From Pseudomonadota bacterium (GTDB lineage: Bacteria; Pseudomonadota; Gammaproteobacteria; Burkholderiales; Burkholderiaceae_C), in NCBI GenBank assembly GCA_018241225.1, contig JAFEEG010000016.1:62001-126000 (forward strand): a DNA stretch of 64,000 nucleotides, read 5' to 3'. The notes beneath the pieces are model-generated. The model made no database searches. It was not told the origin of the DNA and worked only from the letters and a program-made list of their open reading frames with translations. The position numbers and the translations under genes were made by a program. Numbering within the stretch: position 1 is the stretch's first letter; each line of letters begins with the position of its first letter. Below, piece after piece: positions 45,854 through 54,960 of this stretch.

Positions 45854-46849
45854 TCAGTCGACCTTCGCGCCGGATTCCCTGACGACCTTGGCCCAGCGGC
45901 CGGTCTCGTCGCGCACCAGGGTGGCGAACTGCTCGGGGGTTCCGCCCAGTACGTCGGCACCCTGCTCGGTGAGCTTCTTCCTGACGTCGGGGGTCTCGAG
46001 TGCCTTGTTGAACGCGGCGTTGAGCTTGCTGACGGCAACCTTGGGCACGCCGGCCGGCGCGGCGATGCCGAACCAGGTCACTGCCTCGAAGCCCTTGTAC
46101 CCCGCCTCGGCTACCGTCGGGACGTTCGGCAGGTCGGCAGAACGCTTGGCAGACGTCACGGCGAGCGCACGCATCTTCCCGTTCTTGATGTGGCCGCTCA
46201 GCGTGACCACTGACGAGATGTACATCTGAATCTGGCCGCCAATCAGGTCAGTGACGCCCTGCGACGCGCCCTTGTAGGGGACGTGGGTCAGCTTGACGTT
46301 GGCGATGCGCTGGAGTTGCTCAGTCGCCAGGTGAGCGACCGTGCCGCTTCCAGAGCTCGCGTAGTTGATGCCCTCCGGATTTGCCTTGGCTGCGGTCATG
46401 AGGTCGGCGAGCGTCTTGTACGGCGAGTTGCTTGCCACCGCGATGACCAGCGGGGCGCTGGCGACCAACCCAACGGGAGTCAGGTCCTTCTGCGGGTTGT
46501 AGGGCAGCTTGGCATACAGCGAAGGATTGATGGCCATGTTGGACGTCTGCCCCATCACGAGCGTGTAGCCATCGGGCGCGGACTTGGCGGCTGCATCCAT
46601 GCCGATGTTCCCGCCCGAGCCGGGCTTGTTGTCGATGATGATGGTCCAGCCTTGCTGCGTTGTGACCGTCGTTGCGACTTCCCGGGCAATCAGGTCGGGA
46701 CCTCCGCCGGGAGGAAATGGCACGATGAGCTTGATGGGACGGACAGGATATGCCTCTGCTGCGAGGGCACCTGAAGCAGACGCAAAGGCCAGCATGCCGC
46801 CGGTGATTGCAAAGGCGCCAAGAGCGCGAACGTTGCGGAACGAGTTCAA
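45854..46849 (-). CDS. Bug/TctC-type periplasmic binding protein
   Basis: A 331-residue exported protein with a signal peptide ending near residue 31 (SGALA-A). YPVRPIKLIVPFPPGGGPDL, IIDNKPGSGGNIGMDAAA and THVPYKGASQGVTDLIGGQ are the family blocks. No ATG lies at the right place; a TTG at 46849 with GGAG 8 bp upstream starts the signal peptide, and the in-frame region beyond is intergenic. It lies 115 bp after the LysR gene and heads the catabolic genes of this operon. Confidence 0.9.
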   Translation of the reverse strand: MNSFRNVRALGAFAITGGMLAFASASGALAAEAYPVRPIKLIVPFPPGGGPDLIAREVATTVTTQQGWTIIIDNKPGSGGNIGMDAAAKSAPDGYTLVMGQTSNMAINPSLYAKLPYNPQKDLTPVGLVASAPLVIAVASNSPYKTLADLMTAAKANPEGINYASSGSGTVAHLATEQLQRIANVKLTHVPYKGASQGVTDLIGGQIQMYISSVVTLSGHIKNGKMRALAVTSAKRSADLPNVPTVAEAGYKGFEAVTWFGIAAPAGVPKVAVSKLNAAFNKALETPDVRKKLTEQGADVLGGTPEQFATLVRDETGRWAKVVRESGAKVD

Positions 46850-46964
46850 CTTGATGTCTCCAGTGTTGTGTGCGCAAAGCGCACCTCTATGGAACTCAAG
46901 TATTCGCTGCCCCCTCCATTCGGTCCAATCGAACTTTTCTTCGAACCGATAAATTTGACTTTGC

Positions 46965-47867
46965 CTATTCGGCCGCGGGCAGCCGGGCGTGCTTGGCCAG
47001 TAGCGCAATCAGCCGCTGGGCGGCGGGCGAGACGTAGCCGCTTTCACGGAACGTCACCACCATTCGACGCCGCATCGTGGCGCCGCGCAGCTTCACCTCG
47101 CGCAACCTCGCCCCCGAACTGCCCTCCTGCAGATGCAGGCGAGAGATGAAGCTCAACAGGCCCGTCTCGCCAATCAACGTGGGCAGCATCAGCAGCATCG
47201 TGCTTTCCACCTGAACTACGGGACGCGGCAGGTGATGCCGGTCGAAGGTTTGGTCCAGCCAGTCGCGGATGGGGGCTCCCTGTGGCTGCAAGACCCACTT
47301 GTAGTCGGTGAGGTCCCGGAGCGAGACTTTTGTCTTCGAGAACAACTCGTGGTTCGCGATGGCAGCTACGACAATCTGGTCCTCTGCCAACAGGCGAGTG
47401 GTGAAGCCCGGCTCATTCGGGCCTTCTGTGCCAACGAGGAGGTCGATGTCGCCACTGCGCAGTAGCGGGGCCAGGACGTCGCCCAGCGCCACCGTCGTTC
47501 GCACGGTCACGCCGGGCGCCTCCTTGAGCAGGTCCCGGGCTGCAGGGGGCAACAGGAACTGCGCCGCGGTGGGGACGATTCCAAGCTTGACCTGGCCGGA
47601 GAGCCCTTGGCCGATGTCGCCAATCTCCCGGCGAGCACTTTCGACGTCGAATCGGGTGCGCTGGGCCCAGCTCAGTAGCGCTCGCCCCGCAGTAGTCAGT
47701 CGGATGCCACGTCCGGTCTTTTCGAACAGCGTCGCGCCATACGCCTCCTCCAGCCGCCGCACGCAGCTCGTCAGGGCTGGTTGGGTCTTGTGCAGGCGCT
47801 CGGCGGCGCGGCCCATGTGCTCGAGCTCGGCAATGACTTCGAAGTACCTCAAATCCCGTAGGTCCAC
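46965..47867 (-). CDS. LysR-type transcriptional regulator
   Basis: A regulator of about 300 residues starting VDLRDLRYFEVIAELEHMGR, with the helix-turn-helix AERLHKTQPALTSCVRRLEE. The effector domain follows from about residue 90 (GQVKLGIVPTAAQFLLPPAA). The GTG at 47867 follows AAGGGGACCC; an ATG at 47933 would give a longer N-terminus unlike most LysR proteins. It lies upstream of and in the same direction as the Bug-RraA-dehydrogenase-cyclase operon, so it may be cotranscribed with its own targets, unlike the usual divergent layout. Confidence 0.9.
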   Translation of the reverse strand: MDLRDLRYFEVIAELEHMGRAAERLHKTQPALTSCVRRLEEAYGATLFEKTGRGIRLTTAGRALLSWAQRTRFDVESARREIGDIGQGLSGQVKLGIVPTAAQFLLPPAARDLLKEAPGVTVRTTVALGDVLAPLLRSGDIDLLVGTEGPNEPGFTTRLLAEDQIVVAAIANHELFSKTKVSLRDLTDYKWVLQPQGAPIRDWLDQTFDRHHLPRPVVQVESTMLLMLPTLIGETGLLSFISRLHLQEGSSGARLREVKLRGATMRRRMVVTFRESGYVSPAAQRLIALLAKHARLPAAE

Positions 47868-48111
47868 GGGTCCCCTTTCAGCTAGCTCCGATGTCTGAGG
47901 GCAACCCGCAACCCAGGCCCGGACGACTTTCATGCGCCAGGCGAGTGGCCGCCTGGACTACGCGAAAGTCTAGCCTCGATGCAGATTGTCCCCCGGCCAC
48001 ACTTCTTGGGGTCTAGACGTCTGCTTATGGTGCGCTACACGGAGTTCGCGCTATGTCCGCTGGTGGCCGGAAAGCAAGCGGTTGGCGCCAGCCCCCCGAT
48101 GCCATGTCTGG

Positions 48112-48354
48112 CTAGCCGGTCTTGCCTTTGACATAGTGGCGGACGTCCTCGGCCGAGCGGCCCACCGCCTTGAGCGCGTCTCGCAGTTGCTCCACAGAGC
48201 ACCCCAGGGTACGCGCCCGGTCGCTGTGCTTGCGTGCTTGCGCCAGGGCAACCGATGGGTGGTCGTCGGCTATCCCGCGGGCATTAAGTTCGCGCGCCTT
48301 CTCGGCCGCGGCCAATATCTGAAGATCACGAATCCAGGCGCTCTTGCGCGACAT
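48112..48354 (-). CDS. Small DUF3606-like protein
   Basis: An 80-residue protein starting MSRKSAWIRDLQILAAAEKA. Its C-terminus TLGCSVEQLRDALKAVGRSA and EDVRHYVKGK resembles the DUF3606 pattern of a short helical hairpin. AGGAGG 6 bp upstream supports the start. It is the last of three small leftward genes upstream of which lie two Hsp20 genes. The function is unknown. Confidence 0.7.
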   Translation of the reverse strand: MSRKSAWIRDLQILAAAEKARELNARGIADDHPSVALAQARKHSDRARTLGCSVEQLRDALKAVGRSAEDVRHYVKGKTG

Positions 48355-48428
48355 GTTCAACCTCCTTTTTCTGTTCCGACAGCGGGTGCACCCGGCACGA
48401 GCGGGCGCGCCCTGTGGCCGCTGCAGCC

Positions 48429-48671
48429 TCACCCGGTGGTAGCGCGGGCTCCAGCGATTGCCCACGCATCCACCTTCGACTTGGCGAGGCACCTCAGGCG
48501 ATCAAGCACCTCCTTCGGCCGGTGTCGATTGCTCCCCAGCGATAGTCGTGCCTTGAACGCGTCGTCGGCAAACAGGTCGGCGTGGCCGAAGATGTTGTCT
48601 CCGTCCCGGTCCAGGCGAAACTGGATCAGGACGCCCCGGTATCGGATGGGGCGTGTGCTGGTTGCGCTCAT
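48429..48671 (-). CDS. Small hypothetical protein
   Basis: An 80-residue basic protein containing YRGVLIQFRLDRDGDNIFGH and HRPKEVLDRLRCLAKSKVDA. No domain is recognised. TAAGGAGGAC upstream is nearly the same ribosome site as for the next two genes, which supports translation. It is likely cotranscribed with them. Confidence 0.6.
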   Translation of the reverse strand: MSATSTRPIRYRGVLIQFRLDRDGDNIFGHADLFADDAFKARLSLGSNRHRPKEVLDRLRCLAKSKVDAWAIAGARATTG

Positions 48672-48681
48672 GCCGTCCTCC

Positions 48682-48990
48682 TTACGTCGAACGTGTGCCA
48701 AGCGCACGCTGAAGCCGATAGCGCCATCCCGCTGGCGCTGCATGCGGCAGGCTCGGCGCCGAGTCGGGGAAGGGGAATCGAGCAAGCTCCTCGCGGCCTT
48801 TCTGGGTGATCGCAAGCACCTGAGCGGCGCGCGGGCTCCCTGAAAGCGTGAGCGGATCAGAAGGGGCAGGGGTCAACGCAATCACCAAGCCTGCCGCCCG
48901 CAGGAGCTTGATCTGATCGATCTCGGATGGGGTGTGGAAAGTGGCCGGCAGCCGCGAGCCGGCAAGCTGTCTGAGCATGTCCATGGCCAT
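48682..48990 (-). CDS. Small hypothetical protein, possible winged-helix fold
   Basis: A 102-residue protein beginning MAMDMLRQLAGSRLPATFHT. It has a helix-rich first half (EIDQIKLLRAAGLVIALTP) and a strand-turn segment (AQVLAITQKGREELARF) that looks like the wing and last helix of a winged-helix domain. The match is weak and no function is claimed. It has a TAAGGAGGACC ribosome site. Confidence 0.6.
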   Translation of the reverse strand: MAMDMLRQLAGSRLPATFHTPSEIDQIKLLRAAGLVIALTPAPSDPLTLSGSPRAAQVLAITQKGREELARFPFPDSAPSLPHAAPAGWRYRLQRALGTRST

Positions 48991-49208
48991 TGCAGGGTCC
49001 TCCTTATCTCGACGACCAAAGTGGAACAGCGAAAAAATAAGGAATGCGGCGCGGATGTTCAAGCCCCCGGAGCAGGCCGAAAGGTAACGATCTTTTTCGG
49101 AAGAAGCCGGGAGAGGGTGAGAGGGTGCACTGCAAAAGCGGAGCGAGCAGCATCGAGCAGCACGACTGGTCGCGCCTCTGTACACTCGCTCCGCCACAGG
49201 CGCCGGGT

Positions 49209-49616
49209 CTAGCTCACGTCAACGGCGATGCGGCGCGGCTGGGCATGCTGCGCCTTCGGAATGCGCAGTGTCAGCACGCCGTTGGCCAGTTCCGCGGTGA
49301 TCTTCTCCGTGTCCAGTTCCTTGCTCAGGGTGAAGGAGCGATGGAAGCGCCCAACCCCCACCTCGGTATGCGTGGACTGCAGCCCCTCCGGCAAGGTCAG
49401 GCCGACCTGCGCATCGATGGTGAGCGTGTCGGCCTCGACCTGGAGCTGCAGCTTGTCGCGCGAGACACCTGGCAAGTCCGCATGGAGGGTGATGCCGGAG
49501 GCGTCTTCCGTCACGTCGACCGGTGGTGTGAGGGCGGCCTGGTCATAGCGCTGCCAGTCGTTGGCACCGCTGCGCTCGGGCTCGTCGCTTCGCGTGGTCA
49601 GTGTTTCGGTGGTCAT
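49209..49616 (-). CDS. Hsp20/alpha-crystallin family small heat-shock protein
   Basis: A 135-residue small heat-shock protein. The alpha-crystallin domain runs from about residue 33 to 128 (PPVDVTEDASGITLHADLPG to ANGVLTLRIPKAQ). GRFHRSFTLSKELDTEKITA and the A-x-x-x-n-G-V-L motif are diagnostic. It lies 15 bp after a second Hsp20 gene. The short C-terminal tail lacks a clear I-x-I motif. It acts as an ATP-independent holdase, probably in hetero-oligomers with its partner. Confidence 0.92.
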   Translation of the reverse strand: MTTETLTTRSDEPERSGANDWQRYDQAALTPPVDVTEDASGITLHADLPGVSRDKLQLQVEADTLTIDAQVGLTLPEGLQSTHTEVGVGRFHRSFTLSKELDTEKITAELANGVLTLRIPKAQHAQPRRIAVDVS

Positions 49617-49631
49617 GGCAGTCCTCCTTCT

Positions 49632-50075
49632 TCAATGCACGGTGATGCGCCGCGGCTGCGCGGCCGCCTGGCGCTGGATGGTGATCTGCACGATGCCGTC
49701 GCGGTACTTGGCCTGCACGGCGTCCACGTCCGCATCCTCGGGCAGGGTGATGACCCGGCGGAAGGCCCCCTCGAAGCGCTCGTTGATGTGCACCGTCGCC
49801 TTTTCCTTGGCGTCGCCGCTGCCGAGCTTGCTTTTTCGCTCGCCGGCGATGGTGAGCACGCCGCGCTCCAGTTGGATGTCGAGCGTGGAAGGGTCGAGGC
49901 CCGGCGCGAAGGCGTAGATCTCGATGGCGCCGGGCGTGCTCCCGACATTCAATGCCGGAAAGCCTGTGCGGCCGAAGCCGCGGATGGTGGGAGACAGATC
50001 GAAGGCCTGCTGCATTTCGCGTTGCAGGCGATCCATCTCGGCGAACATGTCGCGAGGGAACAAGGATCGGTACAT
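49632..50075 (-). CDS. Hsp20/alpha-crystallin family small heat-shock protein
   Basis: A 147-residue small heat-shock protein with an N-terminal arm (MYRSLFPRDMFAEMDRLQRE) and an alpha-crystallin domain from about residue 48. It has FAPGLDPSTLDIQLERGVLT, FEGAFRRVITLPEDADVDAV and YRDGIVQITI. A CGGAGG ribosome site supports the start. Paired dissimilar Hsp20 genes are common in proteobacteria. No sigma-32 promoter was identified with confidence in the 105 bp upstream. Confidence 0.92.
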   Translation of the reverse strand: MYRSLFPRDMFAEMDRLQREMQQAFDLSPTIRGFGRTGFPALNVGSTPGAIEIYAFAPGLDPSTLDIQLERGVLTIAGERKSKLGSGDAKEKATVHINERFEGAFRRVITLPEDADVDAVQAKYRDGIVQITIQRQAAAQPRRITVH

Positions 50076-50180
50076 GGCGAAACCTCCGTGAAGATGAAGA
50101 TCGAAGGCCGGCCTGCTGCCGGTCTTCGACGTGGAAATGGCGTCGGCCGGACAGGTTTCAAGTCCCGCCGGACGCCGCCG

Positions 50181-51164
50181 CTACTCGGCCACGATCTTGC
50201 GTTCGCGCACGATGCCGCTCCACTTGGCGTCTTCCCGGCGCATGAAATCCAGCAGTTCTGCCCGGGTCGTGGGCTGCGGCGTCAGGCCGTGCCTGTTCAG
50301 CGCGTCCTTCACGCCCGGGTCATTGAGCGCCTTGACGATCTCCTGGTTCCATCGATCGAGAATCGGCCCCGGCGTCTTGCCGGGCGCGACGAAGGCGTAC
50401 CAGTTGAGCGCCTCGAAGCCCGGGTAGCCCGATTCGGCCACCGTCGGGATGCCGGGCATGTACAGCGGCCGCGTCGGCCCGGTGGTGGCGAGCGCGACCA
50501 GCCGGCCGGCCTCCACCTGCGGCAGGGCCGTGGGCGGCGCCGAGAAGTAAGAGGCCACCCGCTCGCCCATCACGTCCTGCATGGCCGGCGCACCGCCTTT
50601 GTATGGAACGTGTACCATAGAGATGCCCGCGCGCTGGTTGAACAGCTCGCCCGCCAGGTGGGAGGCCGAGCCGGGGCCCGTGGAGGCGAAGTCCACGCCC
50701 CCCGGCTTCTTCCGGGCCAGCGCCACGAACTCCGCCACCGTCTTCACGCCCAGCGCCTTGTGCACCACCAGCACGTTGGGAAAGTTCACGCCGCCCGACA
50801 CCGGCGCCAGGTCCTTGAAGGGGTCGTAGCGAACCTTCATGACATGCGGCGCAATGGTCAGGGGGCCGATCGAGCCGAACAGCAGCATCGAGCCGTCGGC
50901 CGGCCCGTTGGCCACGAACTGGTGGGCGATGTTGCCTCCGGCGCCGGCCTTGTTGTCGACGATCACGCTCTGGCCGATGTTCTCGCCCAGCTTCTTGGCG
51001 ATGAGGCGGGCAGCCGCATCGGCCGCGCCGCCGGCGGCGAACCCGACCACCAGCGTGACCGGCTTGTTCGGCGGAAAGTCCTGCGCTCGCAACGGGGCCG
51101 ATGTCAGCGCGAGTGCGCCCGCGAAAAGAACGGCCGCATGCCGCAGCTTCAGGGTGTTCATCAT
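50181..51164 (-). CDS. Bug/TctC-type periplasmic binding protein
   Basis: A 327-residue exported protein with signal peptide 1-27 (ending LRA-QD). FPPNKPVTLVVGFAAGGAAD, IVDNKAGAGGNIAHQFVA and VHVPYKGGAPAMQDVMGERV mark the family. Two ATGs are adjacent (51164 and 51161); the AGGAGA site better fits the second. It lies 30 bp after the tcuB gene, so its ligand is probably the tricarballylate-like substrate of TcuA/TcuB. Confidence 0.92.
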   Translation of the reverse strand: MMNTLKLRHAAVLFAGALALTSAPLRAQDFPPNKPVTLVVGFAAGGAADAAARLIAKKLGENIGQSVIVDNKAGAGGNIAHQFVANGPADGSMLLFGSIGPLTIAPHVMKVRYDPFKDLAPVSGGVNFPNVLVVHKALGVKTVAEFVALARKKPGGVDFASTGPGSASHLAGELFNQRAGISMVHVPYKGGAPAMQDVMGERVASYFSAPPTALPQVEAGRLVALATTGPTRPLYMPGIPTVAESGYPGFEALNWYAFVAPGKTPGPILDRWNQEIVKALNDPGVKDALNRHGLTPQPTTRAELLDFMRREDAKWSGIVRERKIVAE

Positions 51165-51194
51165 GTCTCCTGGGTTGTTGTCTTGGGAGGGAAA

Positions 51195-52379
51195 TCAGTC
51201 GGCGCCGAGCCCGACCGGGTTGGGCAGGCGCTTCTCGACCGCATGGCGCAGGAGGGCGGCCGTGCGGAAGACGCCATGCGCGAACTTGCCGTAGGGCAGG
51301 GTGGCGAACAGGGCCATCACCGCGCCCAGGTGCAGGCACAGCAGCAGCGCGAGCGCTGGCGTGCCGCGGCCCAGCCACAGCGCCAGCCCGCTGGCGCTGG
51401 TGAGAAAGAGCAGGGCGATGAAGCCCAGGTCCATCGGCTTTTGCGCGGGGTCGCCTTGCAGCGGGTGGCGGCGACGGTTCAGATGCCACAGGCCCGCCGT
51501 GCCGGCCATGAGGCTCAGCCCCCCCGCCACGCCCAGCAGCTTGGGCAGGCTCGGCAGCTCGTAGGGCGCATGCCAGCCCAGCGCGTAGTGGTAGAGCGTG
51601 GCCACGCAGGTGGCCGCAAAGCACAGCATGAAGCCGTAGAAGGTGAGGTGGTGAAAGCGTCTGCGCCGCAGGGTGTAGGCGTCGTCCTCGTCGTGGCATC
51701 CGGCGCCGTGGCCGCCGTCCAGGTACTTCAGGCGCAGCACCGCATCGGCGGCTTCGGCCGTGGCGGCGGTGTGCAGCGGTGCCGAGCCGGTCGCGGGCTT
51801 GAGCTCGCGCCAGAAGCGCGAGACGCTCATGCCCAGCGCCGCCACGACGAACACGAACACCGGGCCGAACAGGCCGACCAGCAGGTTGTGCGGAAACAGC
51901 CGGTAGAAGTTGCCCTGCAGCGGACCGCCCCACAAGCTGCCGTTGAAGGCCACCGCGAGCATCAGGAACAGCGCCAGCCCTGCCGCCAGCGCCAGCGACA
52001 GCGTCAATCCGTTGCGCTGGTACAGCCGGCCCAGCGCAGGAGGCCAGGCGTAGTCGGCATAGGTCTGCGCCCGCACCCGGGCCATCGCCCGCGGAACGTT
52101 GACCGCGAATTCGTGCGGCGGCGCGTACTGGCAGGCGTGCAGGCAGGCGCCGCAGTTGTGGCACAGGTTGGCCAGGTAGTGGATGTCGGCCGGCCCGAAT
52201 TCGAGCCGGCGCGTCATGGCCGGGAAGACCGCGCAAAAGCCTTCGCAGTAGCGGCAGGCGTTGCAGATCTGCATCTGCCGGCCCACCTCCGCCTCGCGCT
52301 CGCCCAGGATCGGAATGACGCGCGGCGAGCCGCTCGCGAGCGACGCCGCCTCGCGCGTCAGTGCATCAAGCGACTGCAT
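51195..52379 (-). CDS. tcuB: Tricarballylate utilisation protein TcuB (CitB-like)
   Basis: A 394-residue membrane protein. The N-terminal ferredoxin-like part has two four-Cys clusters: Cys39/42/45/49 in [11 protein letters not shown] and Cys73/76/79/83 in [11 protein letters not shown]. Several hydrophobic helices with conserved His follow (from about residue 120), probably for haem or quinone contact. TcuB passes electrons from the reduced FAD of TcuA to the membrane quinone pool. It overlaps the end of tcuA by 14 bp, so the two are coupled. Confidence 0.92.
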   Translation of the reverse strand: MQSLDALTREAASLASGSPRVIPILGEREAEVGRQMQICNACRYCEGFCAVFPAMTRRLEFGPADIHYLANLCHNCGACLHACQYAPPHEFAVNVPRAMARVRAQTYADYAWPPALGRLYQRNGLTLSLALAAGLALFLMLAVAFNGSLWGGPLQGNFYRLFPHNLLVGLFGPVFVFVVAALGMSVSRFWRELKPATGSAPLHTAATAEAADAVLRLKYLDGGHGAGCHDEDDAYTLRRRRFHHLTFYGFMLCFAATCVATLYHYALGWHAPYELPSLPKLLGVAGGLSLMAGTAGLWHLNRRRHPLQGDPAQKPMDLGFIALLFLTSASGLALWLGRGTPALALLLCLHLGAVMALFATLPYGKFAHGVFRTAALLRHAVEKRLPNPVGLGAD

Positions 52380-53778
52380 GCTTCGCCTCCTTCGCTGCTG
52401 CGGCCGCGCGCGCGGCCTGCGTGCCCGCGATGCGCCCGAAGGCCGTGCCGATGGCCATGCCGACCCCGGCCGTGTAGCCCTTGCCGAGCACGTTGCCCGC
52501 CATCATTTCGCCGGCCACGAAGAGGTTCGGGCTCGGCCTGCCGCCGAAGTGCACCGCGGCATGCGCGTCGACCTTGAGGCCCAGGTAGGTGAAGGTCACG
52601 CCGGGGCGAAGCGGGTAGCCGTAGAAGGGCGGCGTGTCGATGGGGCGCGCCCAGTGGGTCTTGGCGGGGCGCAGGCCCTCGGTGTGGCAGTCATCAAGCG
52701 CCGTGTGGTCGAAGGTGCCGACGCGGCAGGCCGCGTTGTAGGCCGCGATGGTCTGCTCGAACGGCGCCTCGGGCAGGCCCAGTTGTCGCGCCAGCCCGGC
52801 CAGCGTGTTGGCCACGGTGCCGGGAAACACGGGCGGCATGAAACGGCCGATGGCCTTGCGGTCGATGATGGAGTAGCCGATCTGCCCCGGCTGCTTCGCC
52901 ACCAGTCGGCCCCAGATCGCATAGCGCTTGGGCCAGAAGTCCTCGCCCTCGTCGTAGAAGCGCTGCGCGTCGCGGTTGACCACCACGCCCAGCGACACGC
53001 AGTCGATGCGGGTGCAGATGCCCCCGTCGTACAGCGGCGCGCGCGCGTCGATCGCCACCATGTGCGCTTGGGTCGGGTCGCCGATGGCATCGGCGCCAGC
53101 CTCGATCATGGCCTTGAGCAGCACGCCCTCGTTGAAGCGGGTGCCGCGGATGAGGAAGTTCTCGGCCGGGCGCTCGCCGCGCTCGTTCACGCCCCAGGCC
53201 TCACGCAGCCATTCGCGGTTGGATTCGAACCCGCCCGCCGCCAGCACGCAGCTGCGCGCGGTGAAGCGCTCGCCGGTGGTGCTCACGGCAGCCACGAAGC
53301 GGTCGCCGTCGAGTTCGATGGAGGCGATGGGCGTGCCGTAGCGGATCTGCACGCCCAGCCGCTCGGCGCTGCGGAAGTACGCATTGACGAGCGCCTTGCC
53401 GCCGCCCATGAAGAACGCGTTGGTGCGCGCCACGTGCAGCGCGCCCGACAGCGACGGCTGGAAGTGCACGCCATGGCTGCGCATCCAGTCACGGCAGTTG
53501 GACGACGCGCGGATCGCGATGCGCGCCAGGCGCTCGTCGGTCAGTCCGCCGGTGACCTTGAGCAGGTCCTGCCAGTACTCTTCCTCGGGATAGGCGTCGA
53601 CCAGCACGTCCTGCGGCGCCTCGTGCATGCAGCGCAGGTTGCGGGTGTGCTGGGAATTGCCGCCGCGCCATTCGCGCGGCGCAGCCTCGACCAGCTGCAC
53701 GCTGGCACCCGCCTCTCGTGCCATGAGCGCGGCGCACAGGGCGGCGTTGCCGCCGCCGATGACCAGGACATCGAACAT
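52366..53778 (-). CDS. tcuA: FAD-dependent tricarballylate dehydrogenase TcuA
   Basis: A 470-residue flavoprotein of the fumarate-reductase/succinate-dehydrogenase type. The FAD site is [20 protein letters not shown], with [16 protein letters not shown] and a C-terminal [20 protein letters not shown] segment. It oxidises tricarballylate to cis-aconitate, which enters the TCA cycle through aconitase. The neighbouring TcuB and LysR genes give the classic tcu order. It lies 77 bp downstream of the LysR gene on the same strand. Confidence 0.92.
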   Translation of the reverse strand: MFDVLVIGGGNAALCAALMAREAGASVQLVEAAPREWRGGNSQHTRNLRCMHEAPQDVLVDAYPEEEYWQDLLKVTGGLTDERLARIAIRASSNCRDWMRSHGVHFQPSLSGALHVARTNAFFMGGGKALVNAYFRSAERLGVQIRYGTPIASIELDGDRFVAAVSTTGERFTARSCVLAAGGFESNREWLREAWGVNERGERPAENFLIRGTRFNEGVLLKAMIEAGADAIGDPTQAHMVAIDARAPLYDGGICTRIDCVSLGVVVNRDAQRFYDEGEDFWPKRYAIWGRLVAKQPGQIGYSIIDRKAIGRFMPPVFPGTVANTLAGLARQLGLPEAPFEQTIAAYNAACRVGTFDHTALDDCHTEGLRPAKTHWARPIDTPPFYGYPLRPGVTFTYLGLKVDAHAAVHFGGRPSPNLFVAGEMMAGNVLGKGYTAGVGMAIGTAFGRIAGTQAARAAAAAKEAKHAVA

Positions 53779-53855
53779 TCAGTTGTCTCCTCGTGGGGAG
53801 TCCAACTCTAGGCAGACGGCCTCGCGGGCGACAGTGCGCCCGCGCACAGGGGTCT

Positions 53856-54782
53856 TCAGTTTTCGTGAAGGGTCGCCCCGGCCCAGCGGCCTGCCTGCAC
53901 CAGCTGGCGGGCCACCTCGGCCAGCATCACCCGCGCCGCCAGCGCCGCCGGAGACAGCTCGTCGTCCGAGAGGCTGGCGAGCAGGTTCTGCCGGCCGACC
54001 TGCGCATCGGCGATGCGCACCTGCACCAGCGGCTCGGCCGCCGTGCGCGCCACCGCCGCCCCCGGCTGGATGGTGGCGCCATGGCCGGCCCGCACCGCGT
54101 CCATCAGCAGCGCCAGGCCGTCGATCTCGGCCACCACGTGCGGCACGGCGCGCACGCGGGCGAAGGCGGCGTGGAGCGTCGCGCGCAGCCCGTGCGAGGC
54201 GCTGGGCAGGATCAGCGGCAGCGCGCCCAGCTGCGCGAGCCGCACCTGGCGGCCGGCGGGCATGCCGGGCAGGTCGGCGCGGCCGATGACGAAAAGCTTT
54301 TCGCCCAGCAGCGGCAGCACGCTCCAGCGGCGCGCGGTGTCCGCCTGGAACACGACCGCCAGGTCGAGCTGGCGCGAATTGAGCATGGATGCCAAGTGCC
54401 CGGACAGCGCCTCCACCAGGTGCAGGCGGACATCCGGATAGCGCTCGGCCATCGCCCGCATCAAGGGCACCCCCAGCACCGACGAGGTGGTGGGCGGCAG
54501 GCCGATGCTGACGTGGCCCGACAGCCGCGCCTGCTGGGCGGCCCGCACCGCTTCGTCGGCATGCCGCAGCGTGAGGTGGGCCTGCTGGAGAAAGGCCAGG
54601 CCGGCATCGGTGGGCGTGACGCCGGTCGAGCTGCGCCGCAGCAGGCGCGTGGACAGCTCGCCTTCCAGGCGGCTGATCTGCTGGCTGAGGGCGGAGGTGG
54701 CCAGGTCGAGTTCGAGCGCGGCACGCCCCATGCTGCGCAGCTCGCAGACCTTCACGAAGTAGCGCAGCTGCCTGAGTTCCAT
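53856..54782 (-). CDS. LysR-type regulator, probable TcuR
   Basis: A 308-residue LysR protein starting MELRQLRYFVKVCELRSMGR, with LDLATSALSQQISRLEGELS as the helix-turn-helix. It lies upstream of tcuA in the same direction, as tcuR does in known loci, and also faces the rightward hydratase operon across 178 bp. That gap contains a 31-bp element shared with the promoter of the other LysR gene at 61675. It may therefore control both arms. The ATG at 54782 is the natural LysR start; a longer frame to 55097 is antisense to the hydratase gene. Confidence 0.88.
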   Translation of the reverse strand: MELRQLRYFVKVCELRSMGRAALELDLATSALSQQISRLEGELSTRLLRRSSTGVTPTDAGLAFLQQAHLTLRHADEAVRAAQQARLSGHVSIGLPPTTSSVLGVPLMRAMAERYPDVRLHLVEALSGHLASMLNSRQLDLAVVFQADTARRWSVLPLLGEKLFVIGRADLPGMPAGRQVRLAQLGALPLILPSASHGLRATLHAAFARVRAVPHVVAEIDGLALLMDAVRAGHGATIQPGAAVARTAAEPLVQVRIADAQVGRQNLLASLSDDELSPAALAARVMLAEVARQLVQAGRWAGATLHEN

Positions 54783-54857
54783 GGTGGGCTGGAGTAAACC
54801 ACAAGCGGGAACCCGCCGGCGCCGTTCTCCGAGGGGAAGCAAGACTGATGTTCTGTT

Positions 54858-54888
54858 TGCATCAATACGACCAAACATTGCAATTCTC
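54858..54888 (+). promoter_or_regulatory. Shared 31-bp promoter element, copy 1
   Basis: It starts TGCATCAAT and ends TGCAATTCTC. Both ends are identical, at identical spacing, to 61710-61740. Both copies lie between a leftward LysR gene and a rightward catabolic gene in the same orientation. TGCA half-sites facing each other fit a LysR-type operator. Confidence 0.65.
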
Positions 54889-54960
54889 TGAATGGCGGAC
54901 GCGTTGCAAACTTTGTCTCCATCACGGCGCCACATGGCGCAAGGCCGCAAGGAGACGACT

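Noticed and set aside
49044..52577. An 1177-codon rightward open frame
   Set aside because: It is antisense to two Hsp20 genes, a Bug gene and tcuB, has the His/Arg/Gln-rich composition of high-GC shadow frames, and matches no family.
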